Shown here in pieces: positions 33,714-44,800 of a stretch of DNA of 64,000 bases. This DNA is from Crambe crambe (lineage: Eukaryota > Porifera > Demospongiae > Poecilosclerida > Crambeidae). The notes beneath the pieces are model-generated. The model did not search any database, was not told the DNA's origin, and saw only the letters and a list, made by a program, of their open reading frames with translations. Made by a program: the position numbers and the translations under genes. How positions within the stretch are numbered: the stretch's first letter is position 1; every line of letters starts with the position of its first letter. Location of the stretch: positions 2,046,001 to 2,110,000 of the forward strand of contig OZ004581.1 of NCBI GenBank assembly GCA_963924555.1. Direction: 5' to 3'.

Positions 33714-34456
33714 AGACACAGGCGGATTCTGCCAATTCCCCCCCCCCCCCCCCCCCCCCCCCCCCATTATGCTTTTTAGCACTGCCACTATATTTTTGCC
33801 ATATTATGCCAAATATTATGCCCAAATATGCCAACACAAAGCATTATATTGCATATTGTCTCTTTCCAAAAGTTTCACTAAGCAGTGAAAAAACTCTTTC
33901 TGATGCAGCCAAATTGTTGCACTGCTAGTGGTGATGCTGAATTACGATGCAACACCTACATCACATTCACATGCATCACTGTAAAAATAAATGTGTAAAA
34001 ACAACCCATTTTTAGGTTATCTGAGTTGCTCAGATAACCTAAAAATGGGTTGTTTTTACACATGAGTTGCAAATTGCAACTCAGACAACCCATTTTTAGG
34101 TTATCTGAGTTGCTTAGATAACCTAAAAATGGGTTGTTTTTACACATGAGTTGCAAATTGCAACTCAGACAACCCATTTTTAGGTTATCTGAGTTGCTTA
34201 GATAACCTAAAAATGGGTTGTTTTTACACATGAGTTGCAAATTGCAACTCAGACAACCCATTTTTAGGTTGTTTTTACACATTTGTTTTTACAGTGATGT
34301 TGATTCTGTGAATCATTCACTGCTGAATAGAAAGAATAGACCATGCAGTAGTGGGTTGTAATGCCAGAAAAATTGCCATTTTTATGCCAAATTATGCCCT
34401 TTGCCATGATGTACCTATTATGCCAAAATTTATGCTGGCATAATCCGCCTGTGCCT
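33714..34456. mobile_element. Nested Mutator-like MITE, 743 bp, 10-bp target duplication
   Basis: Ends AGACACAGGCGGATTCTGCC and reversed AGGCACAGGCGGATTATGCC are flanked by AGCCTTCACT on both sides (33704-33713 and 34457-34466). Contents: a 28-C run (33738-33765) and a palindromic repeat array. It lies between the divergent transposase-like and SAMD3-like genes of the larger element. Confidence 0.85.
33976..34298. repeat. Palindromic satellite, about 84-bp period, bounded by an inverted repeat
   Basis: Three full units starting at 34001, 34084 and 34169 plus a partial one at 34253. Each contains TTTTTAGGTTATCTGAGTTG with its near-perfect mirror, so each unit folds on itself. The array is enclosed by ATCACTGTAAAAA and its reverse TTTTTACAGTGAT, suggesting a third level of insertion inside the 743-bp element. 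Confidence 0.8.
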
Positions 34457-34556
34457 AGCCTTCACTTACTTTATCATGTTGATCTCACGTGTGGCATAAT
34501 GCACATGATCATGCATGCACAAAGCAGCTGCTCGATATTTCAGTTTTTTCTTCAAA

Positions 34557-37272
34557 ATGGAGGAAAAGTTAATCCCTTCCTATTCTTTCAGAGAGTTTTC
34601 TGAATATCTTGCTAACTATTTTGATCAAGAAGTAGCTAATGCTTTTGAAAAGAATAAAATATCAGGATCCTCTTTTCTGAAATTATCAGAGAGTCAGCTT
34701 GGAAGAATGGTGGAAGCTATAGGTGATATAGTGGAGCTTCAGTCACTCCAATCTAGAGTTCATGAAGCTGGAGCTAAGGTGCTTGTTTGATCATGTCCAA
34801 AGTCAGGCTATCATTCTGTGATTGCTTGTTTTAATGCTAAAATATTATTTACCAAGTAATTAATACAAGTTGTTTGTGTTGTTTATTATGCAGGTTGCTG
34901 GTAATTCTGATAGTTGTATTAATAGTGCTCCATTTCAAACTGTAAGCAATATCAAGATCGGTTCTACTTTATTAATGTAGGAATATATTTATGTTCACAT
35001 GTAGCTTTCACCCAGTTCCGGTCTTAATGTGGCATTGGCTGAAAAATCTGACTGTTCCGCTCCTAGTGCAAGTTATGAACAACCCAGTGAATAATTCCTG
35101 ATTTGGGGGCCAAGGCCCTGCATTGCATTTGTCTAATTAGGGGTATCTTGTGTACTTGGGTATGCACTGTTATTTCATATGCTGGGTACACTGTGGTTAT
35201 TCCATGCACCATGGACTTCCTGGTATACTAGGGATGTCTATGGTTATACCATGGACTTAGAAGGTGTCATAAGTGTTCCTTGTGTACAGGTTTCTTCGGC
35301 CAGCATTTTCGATTGGTTAAGTTCTTTCAAGATCCCTACACAATTTTCACTTAAAACCATGAGTGCTCTGAAAGGAGAAAACAAGATGGATATTACTAAA
35401 GCTGTGAGATGTGAAATCGTTTCGAGTATTGCTACCCTTGTTATGGTGATACTATCGAACCTACACCCGAACAGTTGACAAGTTTAGCACAACGTTTGAT
35501 CAGCCAGTACCCAATTCTCAAGGATAATTATGGATGTGGATATGTAAGTAATTATCTCAGTAAATTTCTCTTGAAACCATAAATTTGAAGTGTAGATTCT
35601 CACAAAATTAGTAAGCCACTTAATTTTCAAATAATGCACACTAAAATATCGGATTGGTTAGGATTCTGGTTTGGGTCCATTATGGGTACATGCAGTTCAT
35701 TGAGCTATGCTCTTGATTTATTTTTTTACTACTTTAGTATTGATGCCTCATAATAATATGATATTGATTTTTAGACAACTTGGCGAAACAGGTTGAGAGA
35801 AAAATTTAAAAATCTAAGGAAAAGAAAGAAAAAACAGGGACATAACTCGGGTGGTAACGAGGATGATGAACAGTTGTGTAGAAAGAAGCCATGTCTGGAC
35901 ACGGATGAGTATAAATCCAATGTGAAATTATTGAAGGAGGAGCTAAAAAAGAAAAAAACTGAAGTCTAAAACGATTAAGAATATCGTGGATGACACAGAA
36001 CAAACTAGAAGAACGTGGATAACAACTGATGGACCAAGTGTACAGGAAGTACTAACTGAATATCCAAGCCTGCGTTTTCAAAGATGGGTATGTAACGTCA
36101 TACAATATTGAAATGTTCAATTATACCTGAACTTGCAATTATGCCACGCCAGAAAAAGGGGTTCTTAGGTCATCTTTTATGTGGTGTAGAAAGTGTGTGT
36201 TTTTTGTTTTTGTTTTTTTTTTTCCTGGTTAGGGGTTGTCATCTATATTAGGTTCAAATCATCAAAGTAATCCTAATTGCTGATTTTGACTTGGGCATCC
36301 ATCCAAGCTGTTTGGATCGTAACTGGGATCCCTGATAAGGATTTATAAATTGCATCATTCCTTAGCTAACCCCCATAACTAATAATCCTTCTAAGAAAAC
36401 AATAAGTAAAAGGTGGGTATTAATTAGAAACATTTTCTAGGTAAGGAGAGAATTTCAACAGATTATTACTGTCAGCGATGTTCCCACTCTTGTAAATGAT
36501 TGGAATACTGTATGGGTGCCGAAAATTTTGTTATATGGTGATAAAGAATCCAAAGCGAGTAATAGTTTGACCAAAAAGCTAACTGGTAAGTGATACATAG
36601 TTCATGGCAATTAACATGGCTACATAAGAAATTTGAACCGAGCAAGCCCTGTTTTTACACAATATCTGCATACCACTTGTGCAGTGGGTCTCAATGGACT
36701 CCCAACACCTCCATAACTAGGGATGTATCATTATGATGCTAAGGTACTGACTCATTCCTTGAGACCCTTCCTGCATAAGGGGATCTATCGTACAGATACA
36801 CTATTTATTTACACAATCATCTATATTCTTGTTTCAGAGTCATCTCATTATTGTGAGGTTGGTAGGGCTCTTGTCATCTTGGAACATTTCTTATATCCGA
36901 GGTCTTCTAAAAATAAGAAAAGCATTCTTTACTATTATGAACATGTACGTATTATGAATTATGCATACAACGTCAAGTCAGTATACTATTATTGTTATTA
37001 TTGTTGTTGTAGACATGCTGTAACATCGAAGAAGTTTCCCTTGCTTATGGTCAGAGTGAACCATATATATTAGCTGCAGAAGATTCGTGGAAGGTGTTTT
37101 CATGTATTCCTGTGAGAACCTTTTGGATGCTGTTATAGATTATGTGTTGAATATGGAATACCCTAAGAGCATGTATGCTCTGTACATATTTCTTCAACAT
37201 TTTGTAATAGGATTGAAAGACAATAGTAAAATTCCTACATCAGTATTGACTCTGTGTTCTAATTTGCAGTAG
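34557..37272 (+). pseudogene. SAMD3-like protein gene of the transposon (SAM domain; frameshifted)
   Basis: Exons seen: 34557-34778 (SAM-like fold, from MEEKLIPSYSFREF to LGRMVEAIGDIVELQSL), 34894-34941, a likely one near 35004-35090 that ends in a stop, 35290-35543, 35775-36087, 36441-36585, 36838-36944, 37013-37272. Conserved blocks are PTPEQLTSLAQRLISQYPIL, then TWRNRLREKFKNLRKRKKK, then PSVQEVLTEYPSLRFQRW. This layout occurs in proteins annotated SAMD3-like in fishes and cnidarians. Frameshifts occur near 35440, in the A run near 35960 and near 37110, so the copy is probably dead. Its function is unknown. Encoded divergently from the transposase-like gene and convergent with the RAG1-N-like gene. 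Confidence 0.7.
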
Positions 37273-37689
37273 CTGTATTCATGGTTAACTTTATCTAATT
37301 ATTGTTTATTTGCTCTGGATTTTGAAAATTAATTTTGTTGAAAGAGTTTTTGTTACTTTGAAAGAGTTGACATGACTCCACAGTGGTGTACTTACATTAC
37401 ACCTCAGAGGGGTAACAGTTACCCAATGATAAGGGTTTAATTTGCCCAGTCGTGGGAACTCCAATTTTGGGGTTATCATAACCCTGAATTTTTAACAGTG
37501 TGGAGGCTTCACTTGAATCTATTCGGGGTGTGGTCACACGTACTACTGATATCGGCTAGTAAATTGTAATTTTGAAGATAGAATTGGTTAACGAATTAAT
37601 TTTAGTGCCTTACCTTTCCACCTACAACTAATGAATCCATTGGTGGGCATCAATTTGTCAACTAGTAAGCCTATTGCTTGTTTTTCCAT

Positions 37690-38505
37690 TCAAGATTGAG
37701 TAGGGATGTCTGAGGTGTGCAAGAGATGGTTGACAGTGATCTTTGAGGGAGATGGAATTTCAACGTGGGTGCAGTTTGATGTAATATGCAGCTTCAGATC
37801 CTTAAGTTGCATCACTTCTCCACAGTCATTCTTACACCTCACCAAAAGGCTACTGAATACTTTCATCACAACTGGAGATGGAATGCACAGGTGATGAGGC
37901 AGTATAGACCTTCCATTGCAGTTACAGAGAAGAGAGCTACCACTTTCACAACTGCTGACAATACAAGGTACACATATATAGTGCCGGCAAGTTGCTATTT
38001 CCAGTGGTTGATTCGGAATGCAGGAACAGCTCAAACAGAGCAAATCATTCAGCATGGAATTGGGAAGGAAATAGGAGGGTTGTAGTTGGAAATTCACAAA
38101 TTGGGGTGGATCGATTTCAGCTACTCTGGTCATTATCGATCTATTCATGTTATCTTGGTCGCCCTTTCACTTCTAATGCTACTTTCCTTCTTTTAGGCTT
38201 CCCACCACCTGACACAGTCAAACAAACTTCACAATCTTCAGAATGTGGAAGCCATGATTTTGATTTTAAATTGGTGGATCGTACTTCACCCCTTTCCTTT
38301 TGGATCTCTTTCAATGTCAAGTAGCAGCTGTTGCACACCACTGGAGGGTAGATATTGTCAGATTCAGAAGAGACCTCCAGGCTGAGCTCTGATAAGAGGA
38401 TACCCTTACATGCAGCACTATATTTATTATGTTCATATCCTTTAGGCTTCTTTCCACACACCCTACATCTATTTTTAATGCACTTTTTATGATGCTCCAT
38501 AGACA
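37690..38505 (-). pseudogene. RAG1 N-terminal-region-like protein (zinc-binding plus RING), one frameshift
   Basis: The first part (38505-38153) has CRVCGKKPKGYEHNKYSAAC, IYPPVVCNSCYLTLKEIQ, LPHSEDCEVC and a basic KPKRRK stretch, in the order found in the RAG1 region before the RING (RAG1_imp_bd). The second part (38148-37690) has a C3HC4 RING (CLSC, then CRHYICVPC, then CNC), followed by VRCKNDCGEVMQLKDLKLHI, as in the RAG1 zinc dimerisation domain. It stops soon after, at 37690, so the recombinase core is absent. The two parts are offset by one base near 38155-38165 (GGG where GG keeps the frame). An acceptor TTTTTTTTCAG precedes 38505; the first exon is not resolved. In jawed-vertebrate RAG1 this region is a ubiquitin ligase and regulator. 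Confidence 0.8.
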
Positions 38506-39512
38506 CTGAAAAAAAAATTATAAGTTAAATATTTTATTTATAGTATTATAATTTAGACCTTCTTCATTTGTTTTATCAGTGCAATACCTGAATTATTATT
38601 GTTAGGTCCAGACCACAAGGAATTTCAAGACGGTGCCTTCTCCAATGAATACCGATGTTTCATAGATAGTTGCTATGGTATCGATGCGCAGTTGTGTTTA
38701 GCGTAAAAACCACTTATGCGCGTGGTTTAGACCGGGTTTTCCCTTTGTTGTTTGACCTTTTGGGGCTATCTCTAGGGCTTCACAGCAACCGAAAAGGTCA
38801 CAAAGCCCCTAGCAACTACTGCCCATCGTTGTCGTGCATAATGTAATTTAATTTTGTTAGACCGGAAATGTTGAACATGGAATTTAATTAAGCGAATTGC
38901 CCAGGCAAAACACCCGTAGGCCGTGGTATAAAATTGCAATACAAAACATGCGCAGTAGCCCACGCAATGTTCAAACGCAAGTGAAATCTGCAGTACGCAT
39001 AGAGAGTAATTAAATTTATGGGAGTTGTTCTTTCCAATTCAGTGATATCTACAGCGATGCACCAACAATCCCTGTAACTAGACAGTCACATTTCCTGTGA
39101 TATGAAGGAAGTTAACGTGGGATGCCTGCTCGATCAATTTAATAACTAAATTGCTCCAGGAAATGCAAAATAGCTATAATTATATTAAACTAGCTAGAGA
39201 TTTACACTGTAATAGAAGCTGGAATGGAGAAGCAGCTAATGTGGAGCACCAACTTAAATAATAAGCAATTCTCCCGTTCAAGGAGTAGCTAGCTGGTTAT
39301 TTGTTTTTCATTTGTTTGTTTGTTTATTTGTTATCACTTTTACCTTTTATATGCTTAGCACTGTTTTATGCTCTTAAGTTAAAACTTGACAAGGAATGCA
39401 TGAATTAGCATTCAAATACTAGGGCATGACTAGCACTCAAACACATACATGTACAAGACAAAGTAATGCCCTTGACAAGCAAGCACTGAAATAAATAAAA
39501 CACAGGATCTGT

Positions 39513-41260
39513 TTATTTATTAAGAAAGTTCTTGATAAAGGTGAAAATAGGAAATGTGGCAATTCCATTGATAAAACCTCTTACAAGTGTGGGGTTAAGT
39601 CCATTCACAAATACTTTCATCCCTTCTGATCTGACGCTTTTCCTGATGCAGTCCAGAATACCACTGTTTTTCCTTTCTATATCATTCTGGAAGCGTGACT
39701 TGATCACATCTACAGGATACCAAATCCAGGTTGCAATCCCAGTCAAACCTCCTGCGAGAGATAGATAGATGACCCCAAGTTCATTAGGATGCTTTCCAGT
39801 GAGCTCAGCAAACTTCAGCCGAGTATAAGCATAGGTGCCAAAGTAGATCCCAAACTGTGGTACCTCTCGAAATATCGTTAACCACCATCCTTTATACATT
39901 CCCCTTAGTCCTTCCTTATGAATAATCTCTCGTGTTGTCATTAGAGGTCCTTTGTAATCTCTGAATGCCTTGTCTTCAGCAACAGATAGATTAGCACTCA
40001 TTTTTCTCATAGTCCATGAAACATGCTGCTTCCCAATACTCTGATTTTGCAATCTGATCTTAACTAACTCCATAGGAGTGGTGATTATACACTGCACAGC
40101 ACCGGCACAGCACCCAGCTATGACACTGTTCTTAACACTCAAATTCGTGCTGTCATCATTTCTCAATCTTCTGTACACCATTGACTGAACTCCAAATACA
40201 GTTGCATTGATTGCAGCTTGTCCCAGTAGAGGGTAAGTAATTCCCTTGAAGAGACCTTTCATCTGTATATATTACAGTTTGGAAGCTATATCAGAGGCAG
40301 AAATACGTACATGGGAGAGTTGACGGCATGCATGCATGTTAGCTACCATGTACATGTGTTAACAAGATACGTATCAATGTTCATGCATGTTCTATAGCTG
40401 TTGTTTTGGCTTGAAAAACAACAACAATGTAACAAAAACAAAGGAATTTACTTGTCAAAGGTGCTATAGTGTTGTTCATAAAAGAAAATTGATGTGACCC
40501 AAATGTGGGCCCCACCCCTCACCCTCTCCCAGGATTTCTGTCACTGTTTTAAGCTTACTTTTTCATTTTTGATAATATCTTTGAAGCATTGTACTGCACT
40601 GGAGTACCTATCACCATGTGTCTGCATTCGAATCTGCCATCATGGCATGCATGCACAATAAAAATTGCATTTATTATACATGTAAATCAATATTGTGTGA
40701 AATTGAGTAGCTATATTGATAAAAACCCTCAAGTGCTTCAACTGTGCTTAGAAGTTCATAGCTGAGTGTGGAGGAAGTTGTGTGTCACTAGTATACACTC
40801 AGTATCAAATTTCCTACAAGCTATGGATAATATTATTTTTACTCCCTCTCTATCATCTTATACGCTTGCCAAGATTTTGGTAAGTTGACTGATCAGGTAG
40901 AAATAGATGGCTCCTCCATGCCATACCTTGGGATATACATGGGTCTAAGTAGCCCATGGCCACTAGCTTGACCTGCAGGAGCGACATGCATAGGTCCAGC
41001 TAATAACCAAAGCCAGTTAGCTAGCAATCAATCTTGTATGACATTAGGTCACTAACCTATATAGCCAGGCAAGAAAGTGCCCATGGATAACTACTATAGT
41101 ACTCACCCTTATAGTGTCCCATGGATGGCTTACTATTAGACCAGCACAACCTACAGTATATTGAGTAGAATAAGTTACATAGCTAAGTATGGTCATATAG
41201 TTAGCTAATGACAATACCTGCAAACCAGCCTGCCACGAAACCATTTATATCTTCACCCAT
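39513..41260 (-). CDS. Mitochondrial carrier, SLC25A29/45/48-like (duplicon copy A)
   Basis: Inner-membrane solute exchanger. Exons 41260-41218, 41150-41107, 40633-40559 and 40262-39513 are all GT-AG with consistent phases and give 303 aa starting MGEDINGFVAGWF. All three carrier signatures are present: HPWDTIR, PMELVKIRLQ and YPVDVIKSRF, with the G-x-Y/F-x-G-x-x aromatic motifs (GMYKGWW). PMELVK plus YPVDV resembles the basic amino acid/carnitine-type subfamily, but substrate cannot be fixed by eye. The ATG at 40262 is only the first codon of exon 4. An AATAAA overlaps the last codons before the stop (39516-39521). Separated from the copy A propeller gene by the transposon. Confidence 0.92.
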
Positions 41261-41477
41261 CAGCTATTAGCTACACAAAGATGCTTGTCTTAATTGCTAT
41301 ATAGCTATATAGACTGAACTCAGAAGAACTTTGTATTATGGCTCTACATTGAGCAGCTGATGCTGACTTCTTCAGTCTTGTCTCTCTACCAACTTTTCCT
41401 GTAGGAAGTTATTGGAGGACTGTTTACTGATGTGCATGCATGGCTTCATTAGCTCATTGATTTATACAGCTAATGTA

Positions 41478-41600
41478 ATGTGGAAGTGGTTGACTATGGC
41501 TGGAGGAACTCACCTGACCCTAACAAGAGTGAGGGCCTTACTGAGTGTAGAGGATCAAGTCACTCTAGAGAGTGGGAGAAGCATACACTACCAAAATAGG
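41478..41600 (+). pseudogene. NLR first-exon remnant (copy A)
   Basis: ATGTGGAAGTGGTTGACT and CTGACCCTAACAAGAGTGAG match the first exon of the intact NLR at 41830, but small indels put the rest out of frame. It stands 218 bp from the carrier start codon, head to head. Confidence 0.75.
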
Positions 41601-41829
41601 AGCATGCCTTACAGACCACATAATGTGTTCATGTGGTCAACATGTGATCAAGTAATTATGTAATCAAGACAAAACCACAACTCATTATTATTGTAGCCAG
41701 TCTGTCTAGCTTCAGAGAGTATCAATTTTCAGACAGTGCAGGAAGCAGTTTATCAATTGCAGCAAGCAGCATACTTTAAGTCTTATGATAATCATCCTAT
41801 TATAGCTACGTAGCTATAGCTCTGTAACA

Positions 41830-44800
41830 ATGTGGAAGTGGTTGACTGGAAGAAAAACTAGCTCTGACCCTAACAAGAGTGAGGACTCTAGTAGAGATAA
41901 GAGCCTTAACAGTCAGTCTGAAGGGAGTGGGAGAATCAGACCAGGAAGCATTGAATCTGAAAGGTACATACGTAGCTACAGCTAGTATAACACTATGTAT
42001 GTAGCTATGCTAGAACACAGTTATGTATGTTGAAATAGCACAATCTAATCAGAAATGAATCTGACAGTTTACTATGCTTAGTAGCCATTAAATATATCCT
42101 GGAAATGGCATGTTGCTATGGGTGTGTTTTGAAGCTATAAAAGCTACCAACGAATCCTTTGTGGCTCTTAACACCTTCACTGTGCTCGGCTGCAGTCCAG
42201 GCCATCACAAATACCTCCGTGGGAGGGGGGAAAATAGGGCTTAGTATACACTATTTGCGCATGCGCTAGATTTTACCAGAATTCTGGTAATTCCTGGGCT
42301 AGTACATGATAGAATGGGTGTGGTTTATCAATATCTACATATGACTCGCAAGCCAGCCCACTTATTTTTCCGCCCTGCGAAAAAAAAAAAGTGGACTGGC
42401 TTGCGAGACTATGGCTAGAGGCTCCAGAGGCTACCCATATACTCTCTGCTGCTAGAGATGGCTATTGTTTTGCTGCTGCTGTTTTGCCTTGGAGATATCG
42501 AGCAGCATACCAAGAGACCATCTAGCTATGACGGGCACAAAGGCCATTTAATAATATAATCATAGTGGCTGAGCCTACCTTTCTGAAAAAAAAAGGAAAA
42601 AAAAAGACAGGGGATCTAGAGAATCAAGAGTAGAAAGTATCAGCTAGTCGATCGATTGCTAACTCGTATTGTCATTAATTTTTTGTCATCGCTCTGCACG
42701 TCGTCTAGGGTTTTGTGGTTAAATAATTTCACGCATGCGCAAGCAGTGTATACAAGGTTAATTGGGCCTGGGTACGAGGCTAACATAATATTATGCCCTC
42801 ACTCTTAGTGTCTAAAATTAGTGTGGATACTTTTAAACTAATAACTTTCACTGCATAAAATATTGTATAATTCAGATCCGTTCAATTGCCTGCTGCTGTT
42901 GACCGTAACAAAGCAGTCACCTCCTTTATGAAGCAACGTGAGACTCTCAAACTAATCATTCGCAATGATTTGTCAAACATCACTCATAAGCTGTATGCCA
43001 AGGACATCATTTCAGAAGAAACATACTATAGAGCCTTGAATGAGCTGTGTACAACGAACATTAGAACTATGGAAGTATTAAATGCTCTAGAGTCAAAGAT
43101 GAGAGTGGAGTCGTCGATCTTTACAGAGTTTGTCAACATCCTGGAGTCGGACCCTTACACAAGCTCACTAGCTGATGAACTTATCCAGAGTTACAGTGAG
43201 TTCCTAAGAATAAGTTAACTATGGCTTAGAGGGAAATACACTAGTCACCATGATAAGGCAGACTACTCCAGCTGGCTGAACTGTGGTTTATGGAAGTTGT
43301 ATAAAATAGGCGGTGCCTTTGATGTATATGGCTTCTATAAGTGAAATAGCTAAACTGTAGCTGATTGGAATTAATTTTATCCTACAGATACATGTACCTC
43401 ACTACTTGAAGCCACTTCAGCTTCCATTGCCATCAGTCGTTATGCTGATTACCTAAGGGAAGTGTATGAAAATACCTTGGTGTGCGATGATCGCAAGTTC
43501 CCTCCAACTCCAAGTAAAAAGTATGTCAATCTCACAACGGTATATTACCATCATAATATAGAGAAGGTAATGGAATACACATTACATGGTAATGTTGAAC
43601 AGCTTCTTGAAGGAAGAAAGAAGATAGACATTAAAGATATCTTGACACCAATCTGGAATACATCTGAACGGTTGAGGCTTGTAATAATAGAGGGTCCTCC
43701 TGGAGTGGGCAAGAGTACTTTATCTTGGGAGCTGTGCAGGAAGTGGGATGAGATCCCACATATGAGTCAGTACAGTTTGGTGGTGCTTCTCAGATTGAGA
43801 GAAAATTCTGTGCAGCCGGTCAAAACCGTTGCTGATCTATTTTATCATGTAGATAGTGATCTACAACAGTCTGTGGCCAAAGAAGTGGTCACCACTGAAG
43901 GTAAGGGAGTTTTGTTCATTCTTGATGGCTTCGATGAGCTCCCTAGTGATTTGAGGCATGATGGACTTTTGATTGATCTCATCACAGGACGTGCTCTACC
44001 AAAGTCCACAGTGATAGTAGCTACCAGACCTTCAGCCACTGCTAGCCTCCTTAGAAGCTGCCGTCCTCAGGTACAAAAGTGTGTAGAGATCCTAGGCTTC
44101 ACTCAAGGTTATGTCAAAGAGTATGCCTCCAGCGTCTTTTCATCTGAGCGTAAATTGCTGGATGACTTCTTGACTTACATATCAGCCTCTAAGAATCCTG
44201 CTATCAACAGCTTGATGTACATTCCCCTTAATGCAGCTATAGTTGTAGAGGTATACAGAAATAGCAGGAGAACTGGTGGCCCTATACCAAAAACATTGAC
44301 ACAATTATACACTCAACTCTGTCTTACACTGATACAGAGACATCTCAATAATGAGAAACCTGACATCATCTTAAACAGGTTTACTGATCTTACTGAAAAT
44401 GATTCTCATCACTTCCTGAAATTATCCGAGATCGCATTTCAAGGGTTTAAAAAAGCTGAAGCTGTGTTTAGCCTGCCTAGGAAATTGGTTCATTTTGGTT
44501 TCCTTGATGTAGTACCATCACTTCTTGGTGGGGGTGGAGACTCCCACAACTTTCTCCATTTCACTGTACAGGAATTCTTAGCAGCATATTACATTTTCCA
44601 GCTTTCCAATCATGAAGGCCTAGAGGTGTTCAAACAGTATGGTAGTGACGAGCGTTGGAATATGGTGTGGAGGTTTGTAGCTGGTTTAACTGGTTTTGAA
44701 TTTTTCAAAAGCAGTGTCATAAATAGTGAAGCCTTTGTAACCACAAAAACAGAGGGGCCACAGTTATCCTGCTTGCTGATTCAATGTTTATATGAAGCTC

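Larger units (their letters stand above)
29313..38995. mobile_element. 9.68-kb DNA transposon carrying a RAG1 N-terminus-like gene
   Basis: Left end TACTGCAAATTTCACTTCCG and reversed right end TACTGCAGATTTCACTTGCG form imperfect TIRs of about 30 bp (both continue TTTGAACAT). CGCA flanks both sides (29309-29312 and 38996-38999). The next base can extend this to CGCAT. Copies B and C of the host duplicon have the uninterrupted site near 48019-48030 and 58700-58710 (CTGCGCATGCGCATAGAGAG). Inside are a transposase-like gene (minus), a SAMD3-like gene (plus) and a RAG1-N-like gene (minus), several with frameshifts. TACTG ends and a 4-bp duplication are close to the CMC group (CACTA/Mirage/Chapaev); Transib uses 5 bp. 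Family assignment is open. Confidence 0.85.

Noticed and set aside
33714-34300. CRISPR-like array (regular 84-bp palindromic repeats)
   Set aside because: No unique spacers between repeats, a eukaryotic context, and the array is enclosed by transposon inverted repeats.
29313-38995. Complete RAG1/RAG2-type ProtoRAG element
   Set aside because: No recombinase core and no RAG2-like kelch protein seen; only the RAG1 N-terminal module is present and the ends are not CACAGTG-type.
39532-39768. Plus-strand 78-residue frames at the carriers (also 48648 and 59256)
   Set aside because: Shadow of the carrier exon on the opposite strand; repeated in all three copies only because the exon is.
40262-40264. 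ATG at the start of carrier exon 4 as the true start codon
   Set aside because: Three upstream exons with matching phases encode the first carrier signature and helix; a 249-residue product would lack the first transmembrane repeat.
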